DNA from: Candidatus Rubneribacter avistercoris
Lineage (GTDB): Bacteria > Actinomycetota > Coriobacteriia > Coriobacteriales > Eggerthellaceae
NCBI GenBank assembly: GCA_019115845.1
Contig: DXCU01000091.1
Span: forward strand, 20,421 to 84,420
Reading direction: 5' to 3'
Length of the DNA: 64,000 nucleotides
The notes below the pieces were generated by a model. It was not told where the DNA came from. It saw nothing but the letters and a program-made list of their open reading frames with translations, and did not search any database. Of the stretch, positions 8,759-17,323 are shown in pieces. The stretch's first letter is position 1. Each line of letters opens with the position of its first letter. A program made the translations under genes and the position numbers.

Positions 8759-9691
8759 ATGGCCGATGTTTCGCGTCGTGCTTTTCTGAAGACGTCGGGG
8801 GCGGTCCTCGGGCTTTCGGCGACGGGGGCGGGCGTTCTCGGGCTGGCGGGATGCGCCGCCGCTTCGAAGGACGCTCCTTCGGAGGGAGTCGGCTCGGATG
8901 CCGGGAAAGCCGGGGAGGAGAGCCTGAAGGTGAAGCTCTGCGCCTGTTCGCCGACGGGCAACACGCTCGCGGCGGGGCTTGTGCTGGCGAACTACCTGTC
9001 CGACGACGTCGAAGTGATCGACCAGACGTCGTACCAGTCGCGCATGAAGAAGATCGATTTCGAGCCGACCGACCTTGTCATCATGATAGGCTCCACTATC
9101 GCCGGCCGCACGGTGGAGGTGGACAACCTGTTCACCAACCTCAAGGGCAGCGACACGCCCTGCATCGCAGCCGCCTGCTTCGGCAACCGCAAAGCCGAGA
9201 TGACGGCCTCGCTCATAGCGGACACGGCGAAGGCGAACGGCTTCAACGTGATCGGAGGCATCGAGATCGTGACCGACCATACGCTCGGGCGGTTCCTCGG
9301 GCACGGACGCCCCGACAGCGATGACCGCGCTGCCATCCAGGAATTCGCAGATTCGATCAAAGAGAAGATCGCCTCCGGCTCTCTCGAGCCCGTGACCATC
9401 GTCGGCGACGAGAGCTGCTATGAGAACTACAATCCGAAGGGCACGATCTACCGATCAACCACGACGAAGGAGTACTACCCGGACAACTGCATCAAGTGCG
9501 GCACGTGCGCGCAGGAGTGCACGGCGGGCGCAATCGACGCGACCACGCTCGAGATTGACGAGGACGTGTGCGTCCACTGCCAGCGTTGCACCTATGTGTG
9601 TCGCCATCAGGGCCGCTACTTCTTCCCGGCGAGCGAGTTCGAGCAGGGCGAGCATTACTGGTCGCGCAAGGACGTCGTCGTCCATCTGTGA
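8759..9691 (+). CDS. Tat-exported flavodoxin-like / 2x[4Fe-4S] ferredoxin lipoprotein
   Basis: Predicted extracytoplasmic electron carrier, 310 residues. The N-terminus has a twin-arginine signal (SRRAFLK, R6-R7) and a lipobox LAGC with C32, so it should be folded and loaded with cofactor before Tat export, then lipid-anchored. The middle part looks like a flavodoxin: phosphate loop CSPTGNTLAAG and a later conserved stretch IAAACFGNRKAE. The C-terminus has two 4Fe-4S motifs, CIKCGTCAQEC and CVHCQRCTYVC. Start is the ATG at 8759 after GGGGAG; longer in-frame starts would bury the Tat motif. Alone on its strand, opposite an AraC regulator, followed by a strong terminator. Its redox partner is not in the window. 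Confidence 0.85.
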   Translation: MADVSRRAFLKTSGAVLGLSATGAGVLGLAGCAAASKDAPSEGVGSDAGKAGEESLKVKLCACSPTGNTLAAGLVLANYLSDDVEVIDQTSYQSRMKKIDFEPTDLVIMIGSTIAGRTVEVDNLFTNLKGSDTPCIAAACFGNRKAEMTASLIADTAKANGFNVIGGIEIVTDHTLGRFLGHGRPDSDDRAAIQEFADSIKEKIASGSLEPVTIVGDESCYENYNPKGTIYRSTTTKEYYPDNCIKCGTCAQECTAGAIDATTLEIDEDVCVHCQRCTYVCRHQGRYFFPASEFEQGEHYWSRKDVVVHL

Positions 9692-9723
9692 CGACCCTCC
9701 CTTGCGACGGCCCTCCTTTCTGT

Positions 9724-9764
9724 CCGGGGTCCGCGCGCCGTTCCCTCCTGCGCGCGGGCCCCGG
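9724..9764 (+). terminator. Strong hairpin terminator after the flavodoxin/ferredoxin gene
   Basis: Fifteen-bp stem CCGGGGTCCGCGCGC (9724-9738) / GCGCGCGGGCCCCGG (9750-9764) with one G-T pair, then CTGCGTTTCCTT. Confidence 0.65.
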
Positions 9765-9819
9765 CTGCGTTTCCTTGTGAAGTTTCGCCTGTCAGATGCG
9801 TCGGGCGGCACGGTTGCGC

Positions 9820-9825
9820 TAGACT
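9820..9825 (+). promoter_or_regulatory. -10 element of a probably leaderless transcript
   Basis: TAGACT ends only ten bases before the ATG at 9836, so transcription would begin within a few bases of the start codon. No Shine-Dalgarno sequence is present. Confidence 0.45.
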
Positions 9826-9835
9826 GGGCGTCATT

Positions 9836-10513
9836 ATGATTTCCATTCCGTACCTCGTCTGCTCCATCCTGAGCTTCATTCCCGCCATCGTGCTGCACGA
9901 GGCGGCGCACGGCTTTGCGGCGTGGCGGCTGGGCGATCCCACCGCCAAGCACGCGGGCCGCCTGTCGATGAACCCGCTCAAGCACGTCGACCCCTTCGGC
10001 ACGGTCATCATGCCGCTGTGCCTGATGGCCATGAACATGCCGGTGTTCGGCTACGCCAAGCCGGTGCCCTACAATCCGGCGTACTTCAAGGATCCGCGCA
10101 AAGGGGACCTCATCGTGGGCTTGGCGGGGCCGACCGCCAACCTCGTCATGGCGGCGTTGGGGGCTGCGGCGTCGTTCGCTGTGCGGACGGCCCTTCCCAC
10201 GGGTTCGCTCATGGCGGCAAGCGATTTGTTCTATTACTTCTACGCGTTGTTCCTGCCGATGTTCTCGCTCATCAACCTGTACCTGGCCTTTTTCAACCTG
10301 CTGCCCATCCCGCCGCTTGACGGCTCCTCCATCTTCGCGTTCGTCCTGCCGCGGAAGTACCTGCCGCAGTACTACAAGGTGCAGCAGTACGCGCTTCCCA
10401 TCTTCATGGTCGTGGTCATCCTGGTGCCCTATGTGCTGCACGTGAACCCCGTGGGCATCTATTTGGACGCCACGGCGGGGACCGTGTTCGATCTTTTGTA
10501 TTCGTTCGGTTAG
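9836..10513 (+). CDS. Site-2-protease-like M50 family membrane metalloprotease
   Basis: Integral membrane protein of 225 residues with hydrophobic segments throughout. The zinc motif HEAAH lies in the first helix (IVLHEAAHGFAAWRLGD), and the second motif NLLPIPPLDGSS near residues 155-165 supplies the conserved Asp of the LDG site. Short, PDZ-less members like this are common next to scpA-scpB, as here. The substrate is unknown. The ATG has no ribosome binding site and lies ten bases after a -10, suggesting leaderless translation. Confidence 0.9.
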   Translation: MISIPYLVCSILSFIPAIVLHEAAHGFAAWRLGDPTAKHAGRLSMNPLKHVDPFGTVIMPLCLMAMNMPVFGYAKPVPYNPAYFKDPRKGDLIVGLAGPTANLVMAALGAAASFAVRTALPTGSLMAASDLFYYFYALFLPMFSLINLYLAFFNLLPIPPLDGSSIFAFVLPRKYLPQYYKVQQYALPIFMVVVILVPYVLHVNPVGIYLDATAGTVFDLLYSFG

Positions 10514-10528
10514 CAGGCGGGCGTCGAC

Positions 10529-11320
10529 GTGTCGTACAAGGTTCGCATAGACAGCTTCGAGGGGCCCTTCGACCTCCTTCTGCATCTGGTCAGCCGGCAG
10601 AAGGTGGACATAGGGGCCATCTCCATCACGCAGATCGCCGACCAGTATCTGGCCGAGGTGGCGCGCATGGACGCGCTCGACCTCGACGTGGCGAGCGACT
10701 TTTTGCTGGTGGCCTCCACGTTGCTCGAGATCAAGGCCGAAAGCCTGCTGCCGCGCGAGCGCGACGCGGCGGTGGACGAGCTGGAGGAGCTTGCCCCCAG
10801 CGAGGCGCGCGACATTCTGGTGGAGCGGCTTTTGTCCTACAAGCAGTACAAGAACGCCGCCGGTGCGCTGCACATGCGCTTTGTGAGCGAGGGGCGCATG
10901 CATCCGCGTCCGTTCGGTCCCGACGCGTGCTTTCTCAACCTCATGCCGGACTATCTGAAAGACGTCACGCTTGACGGCCTGGCGCTTCTGGCGGCGCGCG
11001 CCCTTGCGCGACGCGACGTGTTCCTGCTGGAGTCCGAGCACATCGCGGCGAAGCCCATCCCGGTTGAGGTGCACGTGCGCGCCATCCACCAGCGCATCCG
11101 CAACAAGAAGTGCTTGCGCTTCTCCGAGCTTGCGGACGCGCGCACGCCCGTGCCCGTCGTGGTGGTGACGTTTCTGGCCGTCTTGGAGCTGTACAAGCGC
11201 GCGATGGTGAGGATCGAGCAGTCCGAGCAGTTCGGCGACATCGACATCCGCTACATCGAGGGGTCGGGCGAGCTTCTGCTCGACGGCGACGACGCCCTCA
11301 CATCGGTTGGGGAAGGGTAG
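10529..11320 (+). CDS. scpA: Segregation and condensation protein A (kleisin)
   Basis: Kleisin subunit of the SMC-ScpAB condensin, 263 residues. The N-terminal signature is VRIDSFEGPFDLLLHLV and the body is acidic and helical. It starts with GTG, 15 bases after the protease gene. ScpB follows after four bases and smc lies at 44.9 kb, so all three condensin subunits are in this window. The C-terminal winged helix (about 190-263) binds the SMC head. Confidence 0.94.
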   Translation: MSYKVRIDSFEGPFDLLLHLVSRQKVDIGAISITQIADQYLAEVARMDALDLDVASDFLLVASTLLEIKAESLLPRERDAAVDELEELAPSEARDILVERLLSYKQYKNAAGALHMRFVSEGRMHPRPFGPDACFLNLMPDYLKDVTLDGLALLAARALARRDVFLLESEHIAAKPIPVEVHVRAIHQRIRNKKCLRFSELADARTPVPVVVVTFLAVLELYKRAMVRIEQSEQFGDIDIRYIEGSGELLLDGDDALTSVGEG

Positions 11321-11324
11321 GCCC

Positions 11325-12134
11325 ATGTTTCAGGGATTGCGGGAAAGCCAGCTCAAAGGCGCGGTGGAGGCCCTGCTGTTCGTCACCGACGAGCCGGTGG
11401 GCGTCATCGCGCTCGCGGACATGCTGGAGGTGGAGCCGGCTGCGGTGGAACGGGCGCTCGAGGAGCTGCGCGAGCAGCTTGCCAACGAGGACCGCGGCAT
11501 CCAACTGCGCGAGGTGGCCGGGGGCTGGCGGCTGTACACGCATCCGATCTACCACGAGCTTATCGAGCGCTACGTGCTGTCGTGGGACACGCGCAAGCTC
11601 TCGCAGGCGGCCATGGAGACGCTCGCCATCGTGGCGTATTTGCAGCCGGTCACGCGCTCGGGCGTGGCCAGCGTGCGCGGCGTGAACTCGGACAGCTCCA
11701 TCAACTCGCTTGTGGAGAAGGGCCTCGTGCGCGAGGCGGGCACAGTCGACGCGCCGGGCAATCCCACGCTCTACGCCACCACGCGCGCGTTTTTGGAGAA
11801 GTTCGGCCTGCGCTCGACGGCCGATCTGCCCGACCTCGACCAGTTCGCTCCCGACGACGACACGCGCGCGTTTGTTCGCGAGCGCTTGAGCGCCTCGCGC
11901 GAGGACGTGCGCATCGCCGAGGAGGCGCGCCTGGACACCGAGGCGGCCGATCCGCTCGACGGCGTGGAGTTCGACCTCGACGACGAGGCGACGGTGTTCG
12001 CCGCGCAAAGCCCGCGGGAGGAGGCGGCGGCCGACGCGGCCCGGCAGATGCTCGCCGACGCCATGGCGAGCGGATTCGGGCTGGTGGAGAAGATCGACTT
12101 CGACGCGCTGACGTTCGAGACCGACGACGAGTGA
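11325..12134 (+). CDS. scpB: Segregation and condensation protein B
   Basis: Winged-helix partner of ScpA, 269 residues. Recognisable parts are LKGAVEALLFVTDEPVG at the start, GGWRLYTHP, and AAMETLAIVAYLQPVTR. The ATG at 11325 follows GGAAGGG; a TTG 18 bases earlier is less likely. Beyond the conserved core (about residue 175) is an acidic tail of about 90 residues rich in Asp, Glu and Ala, longer than in many ScpB proteins. Confidence 0.94.
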   Translation: MFQGLRESQLKGAVEALLFVTDEPVGVIALADMLEVEPAAVERALEELREQLANEDRGIQLREVAGGWRLYTHPIYHELIERYVLSWDTRKLSQAAMETLAIVAYLQPVTRSGVASVRGVNSDSSINSLVEKGLVREAGTVDAPGNPTLYATTRAFLEKFGLRSTADLPDLDQFAPDDDTRAFVRERLSASREDVRIAEEARLDTEAADPLDGVEFDLDDEATVFAAQSPREEAAADAARQMLADAMASGFGLVEKIDFDALTFETDDE

Positions 12135-12232
12135 ACGTGTCGCTCAGGAGGATGGTGGCGCCCCGGAGGGCGGCGGGGACGCCTACTCGCTCGGACAGTC
12201 CTCGCCTTGCTGCTGAACTCGCTTGGTGGACG

Positions 12233-12256
12233 CCCCCCGCCTTTCAGGGCGGTGGG
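12233..12256 (+). terminator. Weak hairpin in the scpB-rluB gap
   Basis: CCCCCCGCC / GGCGGTGGG (one mismatch) around TTTCAG, followed by TTTG. The rest of the 250-base gap (12135-12386) shows no gene. Confidence 0.3.
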
Positions 12257-12386
12257 TTTGCCGTGGGGTTCGCTCGATGGGCGCCCTTGCCGCCCTTCGA
12301 AGCGGCGGGCGTGGCATGGACTTTAAGCGTGCGCCGGATACGAGGGGAAAGGGTGGGGAGGATCTGATGGTTTTGGAGGGCTTGTG

Positions 12387-13235
12387 ATGTGCGGCAACGA
12401 GGATCGTGTTGTTCCTATGCGGCTGCAGAAGTTTTTGGCGCGGGCGGGAGCGGCGAGCCGACGGGGGTCGGAAAACCTCATGACGGCGGGGCGCGTCACC
12501 GTGAACGGCCGGGTGGTCACCGAGCTTGGCAGCAAGGTTGACCCGCTTGTGGACGAGGTGGCCGTGGACGGTGCGGTGGTGCGCTTGGCCGACGGGCCGG
12601 TCACGCTCATGCTGCACAAGCCGGCCGGCTACGTGACCACCATGTCCGATCCGCAGGGGCGCCCGACCGTGGCGGAACTCGTGCCCGTGGCCGCTCACCC
12701 GGGGCTTTTCCCGGTGGGGCGGCTCGACGCCGACACCACGGGGTTGCTTCTGTTCTCCACCGACGGCGAGCTGGGAAACGGCCTTCTGCACCCGAAGCGC
12801 CACGTTGCCAAGCGCTACCTGGCGTGCGTGGAGGGCTGTCCCACCGAAGGCGAGCTTGACCGGCTGCGCCGCGGCATCATGCTTGACGACGGGCCCGCCC
12901 AGCCGGCCGACGTTCGCGTGCTCGACGGCGGCGAGGCGCGGACCGCCGGGCGCGTGCTCGCCGTTCCGCCCGCCGTGCCCCCGCGCTCCTCGCGCGAGTA
13001 CGCCGACGTGCTCCGCGGGCGGGCAAGCGCGCGCTCCTACGTGCGCATCTGTTTGCGGGAGGGGCGCAAGCGCCAGGTCAAGCGCATGCTCGGGGCCATC
13101 GGGCATCCGGTGGTGGCGCTGCATCGCGACTCGTTCGGCCCGCTTGCGCTGGGGGAGCTGCCGCGCGGGGAGTGGCGCGAGCTTTCCGCAGAGGAGGTGG
13201 CCGCGCTCCATGCGGCCGCCGCCGGGCGCGATTAA
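12387..13235 (+). CDS. rluB: rRNA pseudouridine synthase (RsuA/RluB family)
   Basis: Enzyme of 282 residues that isomerises uridine in rRNA, in Bacillus and E. coli relatives at a 23S helix-90 region site. An S4 RNA-binding domain (MRLQKFLARAGAASRRG, about residues 11-70) precedes the catalytic domain, whose Asp loop is GRLDADTTGLLLFSTDGEL. The ATG at 12387 has GGAGGG six bases upstream. The family's usual start, MRLQKFL, would be at 12417 but has a poorer site, so the first ten residues are uncertain. An insertion rich in Pro/Ser/Arg lies near residue 195. Confidence 0.92.
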   Translation: MCGNEDRVVPMRLQKFLARAGAASRRGSENLMTAGRVTVNGRVVTELGSKVDPLVDEVAVDGAVVRLADGPVTLMLHKPAGYVTTMSDPQGRPTVAELVPVAAHPGLFPVGRLDADTTGLLLFSTDGELGNGLLHPKRHVAKRYLACVEGCPTEGELDRLRRGIMLDDGPAQPADVRVLDGGEARTAGRVLAVPPAVPPRSSREYADVLRGRASARSYVRICLREGRKRQVKRMLGAIGHPVVALHRDSFGPLALGELPRGEWRELSAEEVAALHAAAAGRD

Positions 13236-13244
13236 TGCTAGAAT
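13236..13244 (+). promoter_or_regulatory. Extended -10 promoter of the tyrA operon
   Basis: TGCTAGAAT starts on the base after the rluB stop codon. It is one of several TGnTAnnnT elements in the window. Confidence 0.5.
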
Positions 13245-13322
13245 GATGCCGGAGGCGGCCCTGCGCCGCTTTCCCATAACGAGAAGAGGTTTGCGAGACG
13301 AAAGGGAGAGGTGTCTCACCAT

Positions 13323-14498
13323 ATGGCGCGGACGCATGCGGCGCACGGGGCGGAATCGGGGTTCAAGCGCATTGCCGTGGTAGGGTTTGGCCTGATAGGG
13401 GCCTCGTTTGCCGCAGCTGTCAGCGAGGCGCATCCAGAGGTTGAGCTGCTTGCCGTCGACGTTGACGACCGCACGTTGGCCGAGGCCCTCGAGCGCGGCT
13501 GGGCGGGCGCGGCCGCGCGCCCGGACGAGCCGGCGTTCCGCGCGTTTCTGGAGGATGGCTGCGATCTGGTGGTGCTGGCCGCGCCGGTGGATGCGGTGGG
13601 GGAGCACCTGAAGCGCCTGGCCGCGTGGGACTTCCGCGGCATCGTCACCGACACCGCGTCCACGAAGGCGCGCATCTGCGACATGGCGGCCCGCACGCTG
13701 CCTCATCCGGAGAACTTCGTGCCGGGACACCCCATGGCGGGCTCGGAGAGAAACGGCATCGACGGCGCGCGCGCCGACCTGTTCAAAGGCGCGCATTGGA
13801 TCCTCTGCCCTGACGCGGACACGCCGGCCGAGCACTTCCCGCGCCTCCATGAGCTTGTCACCTCGCTTGGCGCGCGCGTCGTGGCCCTGCCGCGCGAGGA
13901 GCACGACGCGGCGGTGGCCGTGGTGAGCCACGTGCCGCACCTCGTGGCGTCCTCGCTCGTGCAGCTGGCCAGCCGCCACGCCGACGACCAGCAGGCGCTC
14001 ATGCGCCTGGCCGCCGGCGGCTTCAAGGACACCACGCGCATCGCGGCCGGCTCTCCGCAGCTGTGGTGCGGCATCGCCTTCGACAACAAAGACGCGCTTT
14101 CGGCGGGGCTTGCCGAGATGCAGGGCATCATCGCCTCGTTCGCCGACGCGCTCGAAGCCGGCGATCGCGCGCGCCTCACCGCGCTTCTGGCCCAGGCGGC
14201 CGAGGCGCGCCGCGCGCTGCCGGCCGCCTGGGTGCCCTCCACCGAGCGGCTTTTGGAGGTGCGCATCCCCATGGAGGACCGCCCCGGCGTGGTGGCCGAG
14301 GTCACCACCGTCACCAGCTCGGTGGGCTGCAACATCCAGTCCATAGAGATCGACCACGTCACGGCCGATAGCGCGGTGCTGAGCCTGGTGCTCACCGACG
14401 AAGGCGACATCGGCCAGCTGTCCGCGCAGCTCATCAACGCGGGGTTTTCGGTATCGTTCAGCCCCCTGACGGCAAAGGAGCACACCCATGTCGACTGA
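13323..14498 (+). CDS. tyrA: Prephenate dehydrogenase with C-terminal ACT domain
   Basis: NAD(P)-dependent oxidative decarboxylation of prephenate to 4-hydroxyphenylpyruvate in tyrosine synthesis; 391 residues. The Rossmann loop is VVGFGLIGASFA, the substrate region includes GHPMAGSERNGI, and SHVPHLVASSL carries a catalytic His. The last 80 residues (RIPMEDRPGVVAEVTTV...) form an ACT domain, probably for tyrosine feedback. I chose ATG 13323. A GTG at 13311 sits too close to the GGGAGAG site, though it cannot be excluded. Overlaps aroA by 11 bases. Confidence 0.93.
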   Translation: MARTHAAHGAESGFKRIAVVGFGLIGASFAAAVSEAHPEVELLAVDVDDRTLAEALERGWAGAAARPDEPAFRAFLEDGCDLVVLAAPVDAVGEHLKRLAAWDFRGIVTDTASTKARICDMAARTLPHPENFVPGHPMAGSERNGIDGARADLFKGAHWILCPDADTPAEHFPRLHELVTSLGARVVALPREEHDAAVAVVSHVPHLVASSLVQLASRHADDQQALMRLAAGGFKDTTRIAAGSPQLWCGIAFDNKDALSAGLAEMQGIIASFADALEAGDRARLTALLAQAAEARRALPAAWVPSTERLLEVRIPMEDRPGVVAEVTTVTSSVGCNIQSIEIDHVTADSAVLSLVLTDEGDIGQLSAQLINAGFSVSFSPLTAKEHTHVD

Positions 14499-15822
14499 CC
14501 AGATGCAGGGCGCAACCGTCGTCGCGCCCCTGCCCGCGCCTTTGCGCGGCTCCACCTCCGTGCCCGGCGACAAGTCCATATCGCACCGCGCCGTGCTGTT
14601 CGCGGCCATGGCCGAGGGCACCTCGCGCCTTTCGGGCGTGCTCGATTCCGAGGACGTGCGCTCCTCCATCGGCGCCGTGCGCGCGCTCGGCGCCGAGGTG
14701 TCGCTTGAGAAGGCCGCCGACGGCAGCCTTTGCGGCGGCGTCACCGGCTGGGGCGCGCGCGGGCCCCGCCAGCCTGACGGGCCCATCGACTGCGGCAACT
14801 CCGGCACCACCGCGCGCCTGCTCATGGGCGTGCTCGCGCCGTGGGACGTGCGGGTGGAGCTGACCGGCGACGAGTCGCTCGTCAAGCGCCCCATGCGCCG
14901 CATCACCGCGCCGCTCATGAAGATGGGCGCGCGCTTTTTGCCCGAGGGGCGCGAGACGCTGCCCATCACCGTGTGCGGATCGCGGAGGCTGCGCGCCATC
15001 TCCTACGACGCGCCCATGGCCTCCGCGCAGCTCAAGACCGCCGTGCTTCTGGCCGGCGTGTTCGCCGAGGGAACCACCGTCTTAAACGAGCCCGCCCCCT
15101 CGCGCAACCACACCGAGCTCATGCTGCCCGAGTTCGGCGTGGACACCACCGCCGCCGACCGCACCGCAAGCGTCACGGGTCCCGCGCGCCTTGAGGCGTG
15201 CGAGGTGCAGGTGCCGGGCGATCCCTCGTCGGCGGCCTTCATCGCCTGCGCGGCGGCGATACGGCCCGGCAGCTCGGTGCAGGTGGAGAACGTGAGCCTC
15301 AACACCGCGCGCATCGGGTTCGTGCGCACGCTCGAGCGCATGGGCGCCGACGTGAGCGTGCGCCACACGGGTTCGGCGGGCAAAGAGCCCTACGGCGTCA
15401 TCTCGGTGAGCCACACGCCGAACCTGCGCGGCTGCGAGGTGCCCGCTGAGAAGATAGCCACCATCGTGGACGAGGTGCCCGTGCTCGCGCTCGTGGCGGC
15501 GCATGCGCGCGGCGTGACGGTGTTTCGCGAGGTGAGCGAGTTGCGCGTGAAGGAGACCGATCGCCTGGCCGCCGTCATCGAGGGGCTGGGGGAGCTTGGC
15601 GTGGACGCATGGGCCGACGGCAACGACCTGTTCGTGGAGGGCCAGCCCGGCCTGCGCACGCCCGCCGGCGTCTCCTTCGACTCGAAAGGCGACCATCGCC
15701 TGGCCATGACCTGGGCGCTCGCCGGCCTGTGCGGCACGGCACCCGTCGAGGTGAAGAACTTCGACTCGGTCAAGATCAGCTACCCTCAGTTCCTCTCCGA
15801 CATAGAAAGGCTCGCACGATGA
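14488..15822 (+). CDS. aroA: 3-phosphoshikimate 1-carboxyvinyltransferase (EPSP synthase)
   Basis: Sixth step of the shikimate pathway, joining PEP to shikimate-3-phosphate; 444 residues. The PEP-binding loop PGDKSISHR is at residues 26-34, DCGNSGTTARL gives the second conserved region, and LRVKETDRL carries active-site residues. The gene starts inside tyrA and ends inside cmk, so it sits in a translationally coupled run. Other shikimate genes are not in the window. Confidence 0.96.
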   Translation: MSTDQMQGATVVAPLPAPLRGSTSVPGDKSISHRAVLFAAMAEGTSRLSGVLDSEDVRSSIGAVRALGAEVSLEKAADGSLCGGVTGWGARGPRQPDGPIDCGNSGTTARLLMGVLAPWDVRVELTGDESLVKRPMRRITAPLMKMGARFLPEGRETLPITVCGSRRLRAISYDAPMASAQLKTAVLLAGVFAEGTTVLNEPAPSRNHTELMLPEFGVDTTAADRTASVTGPARLEACEVQVPGDPSSAAFIACAAAIRPGSSVQVENVSLNTARIGFVRTLERMGADVSVRHTGSAGKEPYGVISVSHTPNLRGCEVPAEKIATIVDEVPVLALVAAHARGVTVFREVSELRVKETDRLAAVIEGLGELGVDAWADGNDLFVEGQPGLRTPAGVSFDSKGDHRLAMTWALAGLCGTAPVEVKNFDSVKISYPQFLSDIERLAR

Positions 15823-16496
15823 TCATCGCCATCGACGGTCCGAGCGGGGCCGGAAAATCGACCGTCGCGAAGGCGGTCGCCCGCACACTGGGCTTCTCTT
15901 GCCTGGACACCGGCGCGATGTACCGGGCGGTGGCCTGGCAGGCGCTTGAGGACGGCGCGTCTTTGGAGGACGCCGAGGCCCTCGGTCGCATCGCGCGCGA
16001 GCGGGAGATAGCCTTCTTCCACGATCCCGGCGACCCCATGCCCAAGGGTGTGTCCATCGGCGGCCAGGATGTGAGCGCCGCCATCCGCACCGCCGAGATC
16101 GACCGCGCCGTGAGTCCCGTGTCGGCCGTGCCCGCCGTGCGCGAGGCGCTTGTCGCGCAGCAGCGGCGCATCGGGCGCTCGGGCGACTACGTGGTGGAGG
16201 GCCGCGACATCGGCACGACGGTGTTCCCCGAGGCTCCGGTGAAGGTGTTCCTCACCGCCTCGGCCGAGGAGCGGGCGCACCGCCGCGTGCGCCAGAACGT
16301 GGACCGCTCCGTGGGCTCCATCGACTACGAGGAGGTGCTCGCCGACATCCGTCGCCGCGACGAGGTGGATTCCTCCCGCGCCGCCTCGCCCCTGCGCCCG
16401 GCCGACGACGCCGTGCATCTTGACTCCACAGGCCGCTACATCGAAGACGTGATCGACGAGATCTGCGCCCTCGCCCGCGAGAAGGGCGCGCGATGA
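15819..16496 (+). CDS. cmk: Cytidylate kinase
   Basis: Phosphorylates CMP and dCMP; 225 residues. P-loop GPSGAGKST at 7-15, then DTGAMYRAVAW for substrate binding and VVEGRDIGTTVFPEA. ATG overlaps the aroA stop (ATGA). The order aroA-cmk-plsC is common in bacteria. No rpsA-type fusion is present here. Confidence 0.96.
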   Translation: MIIAIDGPSGAGKSTVAKAVARTLGFSCLDTGAMYRAVAWQALEDGASLEDAEALGRIAREREIAFFHDPGDPMPKGVSIGGQDVSAAIRTAEIDRAVSPVSAVPAVREALVAQQRRIGRSGDYVVEGRDIGTTVFPEAPVKVFLTASAEERAHRRVRQNVDRSVGSIDYEEVLADIRRRDEVDSSRAASPLRPADDAVHLDSTGRYIEDVIDEICALAREKGAR

Positions 16497-17323
16497 GCGT
16501 GTTTCTGCCCTACGAGAAGATGTGGGACATGCCCCTTGGCGGCACGTCGGACGAGAAGCAGGTGCCCCACTGGGCGGGCAACTTTTTGTGGGTGTTCCTC
16601 TCGCTCGTGTTCAAGGTGTGCTTTCGCTACCGTGTGGACAACCGCGAGAGCATCCGCGCCTTCGACGGCAAAAGCGGAGTTGTGGTGGTGGCCAACCACA
16701 CGTCGTTTCTGGACGTGGCGTTCATATACCTGGCCACGCGGCCCGCGCAGTGGGTGCGCTTCATGGGGCGCGAGAGCCTGTTCGACAACGCGCACGGCCT
16801 GGTGGGCCAGATCCTCTCGCGCGTGGGGGCGTTTCCCATCAAGCGCGACGCGGCCGACCGCACGGCCATCAAGCGCGCCACGCGCATGCTGAAGAACAAC
16901 GAGGTGGTGGGTATCCTGCCCGAGGGCACGCGTCGTGGCAAAGGCTCCAAGACGCCCGAGATCCACTCGGGCGCGGCGTTCATCGCCAAGATGGGCAAGG
17001 CCCCCATCCTGCCCATGACCGTGCGCAACGCCGAGAACGTCAAGCGCAAGGGCGAGCGCTTCCGCTTCCCCAAGATCACCATCGAGTACGGCGACCCCGT
17101 CCTTGTGGAGGACTTCGACTTCCTGCCGAAGGAGGACCGTCTGGAGGGCTGCACGTGGTACGCCATGCGCGAGTGCTTCGCGCTGTCGCAGCGCGTGCCG
17201 CGCGAGCAGGTGGACATGCGGGCGCTGTTCCCGGAGGGACGCGACTTCACGGAGGTGTTCGCGGAGCATCCCGTGCCCGAGCGCAGCTCGCAGGAGGTCG
17301 TGGCGAGCAGGGGGCGCGCATGA
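16493..17323 (+). CDS. plsC: 1-acyl-sn-glycerol-3-phosphate acyltransferase family protein
   Basis: Acyltransferase of phospholipid synthesis, 276 residues. The catalytic HX4D motif is NHTSFLD (H69, D74), and the phosphate-binding block is LPEGTRRGKGS. A hydrophobic stretch near residues 30-44 probably anchors it to the membrane. ATGA overlaps join it to cmk and ispH. With plsX, plsY and gpsA also in the window, most of phosphatidic acid synthesis is represented. Confidence 0.92.
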   Translation: MSVFLPYEKMWDMPLGGTSDEKQVPHWAGNFLWVFLSLVFKVCFRYRVDNRESIRAFDGKSGVVVVANHTSFLDVAFIYLATRPAQWVRFMGRESLFDNAHGLVGQILSRVGAFPIKRDAADRTAIKRATRMLKNNEVVGILPEGTRRGKGSKTPEIHSGAAFIAKMGKAPILPMTVRNAENVKRKGERFRFPKITIEYGDPVLVEDFDFLPKEDRLEGCTWYAMRECFALSQRVPREQVDMRALFPEGRDFTEVFAEHPVPERSSQEVVASRGRA

